This document shows positions 60,772-64,000 of a stretch of 64,000 nt of DNA, one piece after another. The DNA comes from Rhabditoides inermis (lineage: Eukaryota > Nematoda > Chromadorea > Rhabditida > Rhabditidae): the NCBI GenBank assembly GCA_963966185.1, contig CAWZYM010000242.1, positions 891,001 to 955,000 on the forward strand, written 5' to 3'. A program made the translations under genes and the position numbers. The notes beneath the pieces were generated by a model. It saw only the letters and a list, made by a program, of their open reading frames with translations, did not search any database and had not been told where the DNA came from. The first letter of the stretch is position 1; each line of letters begins with the position of its first letter.

Positions 60772-61128
60772 CTTGATGTATGTATTGTACTCCTAGGTCT
60801 CATCGGACAGTGTGTCTCTGTCTCTGTCGATGCCCCGCCATCGCAAGATGAGCAGCAAGGAAGAGGTGGCACAGTTGTTGTTTCGAAAGTACCGTATACC
60901 TAGGTGAGCGACATTCGCAATCGGGCGGCAGCGAGACAGCGCGCGGTGGACAGACTCGCTGGCGAGGAGAGGATCAGGGTGAGGGATACTGTACTTTGAA
61001 TTGCTGGTTTACGGTATGTTCAGGGTCTGGTGTGGTACGGAGGGGAGTGGCGCATGGTGGATGAGCTCAACTCTGACTTCTCCTTTGACGTCTTCAGCAC
61101 GGAAGATGAGACGAGGGGACAGGAGTAG
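59254..61128 (+). CDS. Mucin-like single-pass membrane protein with Lys-rich tail (paralogue B)
   Basis: Exons 59254-59877, 59927-60034, 60092-60346, 60388-60729, 60797-60865, 60904-60978 and 61024-61128, all phase 0, give 525 aa. The extracellular part is a threonine-rich mucin-like region containing an imperfect duplication (EKTTEKTTTTF and EKTTEKSTTTF blocks). A transmembrane segment (FIAAGGAAGGLFIGLTLIII) precedes a cysteine cluster AICCCWKK-GWCCFKKK, likely palmitoylated. The cytoplasmic side is a Lys-rich run with GKK repeats, a charged region, and a last exon with VDELNSDFSFDVF. Exon 5 uses a donor inside AAGGAAGAG with a 38-bp intron; otherwise a stop follows. No signal peptide is seen at this ATG, so an upstream exon is possible. 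Confidence 0.75.
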
Positions 61129-61632
61129 AAACAGATTAGAAGTCTTCATTCTTACAAACTCTGTGTACCGCACAGTATACAGTTGCACTTATCAGTTCGA
61201 CATTTATCTTTGTAAACTTACACGCCCCTTGCATTTTGTGTTCCAATAAAGATCGTTTGTTTTTCTATGGCTTTTTGTTTTTTACATAACACATAACCAG
61301 TTACTATTTGCTCACCGTTCTTTGAAATAGTACACATGTGATTACCAGTAGATTACAAGTAACAAACACAACCGCAAACAAAGGGACGTTTCGAATAGCT
61401 CGCAAAGGGGGCGTGTGTAGAGGCGGTGTTTATAGATCGATCATCTATTCGCAATGCATTTCAACGGCCGGTGGTCGTGGGAGTATGTCATTACATGCGC
61501 GCGATTGGAAGATCAGATCACTTATCTTATCAGCTGGTCCCCCTGTCTGACTTCCCTATTCTCGCGCGTTTATTGGTGTCATATTTGTTATTGCACTGAT
61601 AGAACCTTTCTTACCACAGTCTTTCAGTTCAC
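61129..61632. other. Intergenic region before CLN3
   Basis: 504 bp. AATAAA at 61245-61250 is a plausible polyadenylation signal for the upstream gene. CTTTCAG precedes the CLN3 ATG by six bases. Nothing else was recognised. Confidence 0.55.
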
Positions 61633-62732
61633 ATGACGGCGTCAATAGGAAGTGAAGAAGCGGAGAAGCGGGAGGAGTTGACAGAGGAGGAGAAGGAGGA
61701 GGAGGAGAAGGAGAGCAGTGTTCGCAAGTGGCGCACGCTTATCGCCTTTTGGTGAGTCTGCTTTGGCTCCCGATCACAGCTGATCAATACACACGCCCTT
61801 TCAGGGTATTTGGTTTGTGCAACAATTTCACAGCCGCAGTATTGCTCTCGGCCGCCCAGGATATTCTACACAAGTCTAGCAAGGACGACAGTCCATCCTT
61901 CAATACCACGTTCTGCCGAGAAGTGAGTTTCATTTCTTTCAAGTAGCTGTCAATCTTTTCAAACGACTTCGAATTGCTTTTCAACTACTCCCGATATGTC
62001 TTGCGATATGCATTCGGATTTGCCTTCAAATTACTCCAAACGACGATAGCTTGCGATAGCCTTGCAAAACTTTCGAATTATTTCAAATTACTCTTCGAAG
62101 AGACTTCAATATTTGCCAGATAATCGACACGCGGCAATGCTCGACGCTGTCCACGGGAGCAGTGCTGATATGTGCCATCATTCCCACTCTGCTCGTCAAG
62201 CTATCCTTCCCATTCTTCATCCACCGCATTCCATACAGGTACCATACACTTGTCCGATTCGCGCATATCATATGCACAGTGTGTTTCCGTGTTGATCATC
62301 AATTGCTGATTACATTCAGTATTCGGCACGCGATCGTCGTTCTGACGCAGGCTGCCGCTTTCATCACAGTCGCCTTCTCACCAAACCTCACCATCGCACT
62401 CGCAGGTAAAAAGCATCTCATCATTCACCCGTGCAACACAAATTGATCGCACAATATACACAGGTGCGATCAATTTGTGTTGCACTCGCACAACCAAGAA
62501 GTGTTCAAAGTGTTCTTTTCAGGTGTGTGCATCTCGTCATTTTCGTCGGGTGTGGGAGAGATCACCTATCTCGCTCTGGCTTCACACTACTCAAAGTGAT
62601 TTTTTTTCAAAATTAGCGAAAAATTCAGAAACTGATTCATTTTAGGTACACAATCGCTTCGTTTTCATCGGGCACTGGAGCCGCCGGATTCGCCGGATCA
62701 TTCCTCTATGCGGGAATGACTGATAAGTGAGT

Positions 62733-62783
<51 letters not shown>

Positions 62784-62901
62784 CAGAGAGACAGAGAGAC
62801 AGACAGATAGACAGAGAGACAGAGAGACAGAGAGACAGAGAGACAGAGAGGGAGAGAGAGAAAGAAAGAAAGAAATAGAGACAAGGGGAGACAGAGAGAC
62901 A

Positions 62902-62961
<60 letters not shown>

Positions 62962-64000
62962 TGACAAAAAAACACACACCAGCCTGGTGTTAGCTTATCA
63001 TGCTAATAGAGTGCACTGTATTTGCGTGAGCGATCGTGTGTTTGAGGATTACATGACCAAAACCTAGGACACGGTTAAAAAAAACAAGAGAGCCAATACA
63101 AACAACGTTCGCATTTGCATACTAATGCGATACGTGATCGGCTCACCGCGAGGGTGGGTGGGGGAAGAGAAGCGGTGTGGAAATAATAATACCCAGTGTC
63201 TGTAGTTTATGCATAATTTATCCTATTTTCGAGGACTAGCACTAGCAGTAAAACGCCTGTTAGAACGTATCATTTCTCGATGCGCAGAATCAACTACCAC
63301 TGTTGGAAAAATACGGTACTTGACGAGATAAAAGTACAAAAGATCCAAATGTTGTCGAGGGTCTCGAAAGGAAAAGGGGGGAAAAGAAGTATGATGTAGG
63401 AAAACAGTGTTTTTCAGGCGTTTGCTGGCACTCGCCCCGAAGACAGTCCTCCTCATCATGCTATTCGTTCCCACCATGTTCGCCATCGCGTCAGTTCTTA
63501 TTCACAATCTTTACAATCTCTCTGACCGACTATTACACCCACTTATTGTTTGTTTTCTGCTCGTTTTATTCGTAGAAATGAGATCAACACCTAATGAGGT
63601 TATTATCGTGCTTCTGTCTTTATTACCACCAGCAGACTGTCCGTTTCTAGCTACTACATCGTGCTGGTTCGGCCGTCTTCCATCGGAAAGGTGTCCCCTG
63701 TCCAACCTAGAACATGGATCGCACGACCTGTGAGTTCCACCCAACACACCCTTTACTCTTTCCCCTTCTAGCATCTGGTGGAGGCGAATGCGAACTCGAA
63801 TCTGATAAAGGCGCGGCATACGACACCCTGGGAGAAGCTCGTCATTGTCAAGGTACGCAGCTGTCAGCGCTTGTCGGCTTGAGTGTACCCCATTTGCAGT
63901 CGCTGCTGCGGTACATGATCCCCGTTGGATTGGTGTACTTCGGAGAGTATTTCATCAATCAGGGACTGGTGAGCGAGGGCGATCACACACAAATGAAAAC
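61633..64000 (+). CDS. CLN3: CLN3 (battenin), 5' part, runs off the window
   Basis: Exons seen: 61633-61751, 61805-61922, 62120-62238, 62320-62405, 62523-62595, 62646-62726, 63418-63489, 63636-63690, 63772-63852, 63900-63968; the next donor is at 63969. The protein starts with an acidic cytosolic region, then FWVFGLCNNFTAAVLLSAAQDIL (family [23 protein letters not shown]), STGAVLICAIIPTLLVKL, ISSFSSGVGEITYLAL, SFSSGTGAAGFAGS and VGLVYFGEYFINQGL, all matching battenin. CLN3 is a lysosomal membrane protein of the MFS-like equilibrative type, needed for glycerophosphodiester clearance. Intron 6 (62727-63417) is unusually long for this window and contains a large (GA)n tract. Confidence 0.95.
62730..62958. 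repeat. (GA)n/(GACA)n microsatellite in CLN3 intron 6
   Basis: About 230 bp of GA runs interleaved with AGACAGAG and GAAAGAAAG units. It is the largest microsatellite in the window. Confidence 0.95.

Noticed and set aside
62642..62979. Serine-leucine frames of about 100 codons near CLN3
   Set aside because: Translation of the (GA)n/(CT)n microsatellite in an intron.

Overview
The window is metazoan nuclear DNA. Every recognisable host gene is split into many short exons, most introns are about 40-60 bp with GT...(T)TTCAG ends, and the genes are classic animal families: Na+/K+-ATPase alpha, mitochondrial thiamine-pyrophosphate carrier SLC25A19, glucose-6-phosphate transporter SLC37A4, erlin, ferroportin SLC40A1, RD3 and CLN3. 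Small introns, gene density and splice acceptors sitting directly in front of several start codons suggest a compact-genome, possibly spliced-leader-using lineage such as a nematode or a similarly reduced animal. I could not resolve the species. All exon models were assembled by hand from splice sites and reading phase. Each modelled CDS sums to a whole number of codons.

Region 1 (1-23338) is a satellite island. A 156-bp tandem repeat fills 1-6428, 17373-19944 and 23235-23338; it was one array now split by two LTR retroelements. The first (6429-17372, minus strand) is a complete Ty3/gypsy-type element with 492/493-bp LTRs differing by one base, AGT...ACT ends, a CATG target duplication, a Gag-protease ORF and an RT-RNaseH-integrase ORF in the +1 frame. 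The second (19945-23229, probably minus strand) has two apparently identical 1045-bp LTRs, a CCTGT duplication and a 1.2-kb non-coding interior, so it is a non-autonomous element.

Region 2 (24.7-30.5 kb) holds five small genes without a recognised family: a basic protein, a secreted protein, an acid-tailed 99-aa protein, a cysteine-rich GPI-anchor-like surface protein, and a 100-aa secreted protein with a furin-type site.

Region 3 (30.7-50.5 kb) is a transport and membrane cluster: a divergent Na+/K+-ATPase alpha subunit (23 exons), a four-helix-like membrane protein, an SLC37A4-like transporter whose 2.4-kb first intron contains the whole SLC25A19 gene on the same strand, erlin, and ferroportin in convergent orientation to erlin.

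Region 4 (51.7-64 kb) has an unrecognised 13-exon gene, an RD3-family gene, a head-to-head pair of paralogous single-pass membrane proteins with lysine-rich tails and a shared C-terminal motif, and the 5' part of CLN3, which runs off the right edge. Foldback MITEs, GC-rich hairpins and many (GA/CT)n microsatellites sit between genes and in introns. I see no functional pathway uniting the neighbours. The most unusual items are the same-strand nested carrier gene, the recurrent GC-AG introns, the paralogous head-to-head pair, the +1-frameshift retroelement and the altered sodium-site region of the ATPase.
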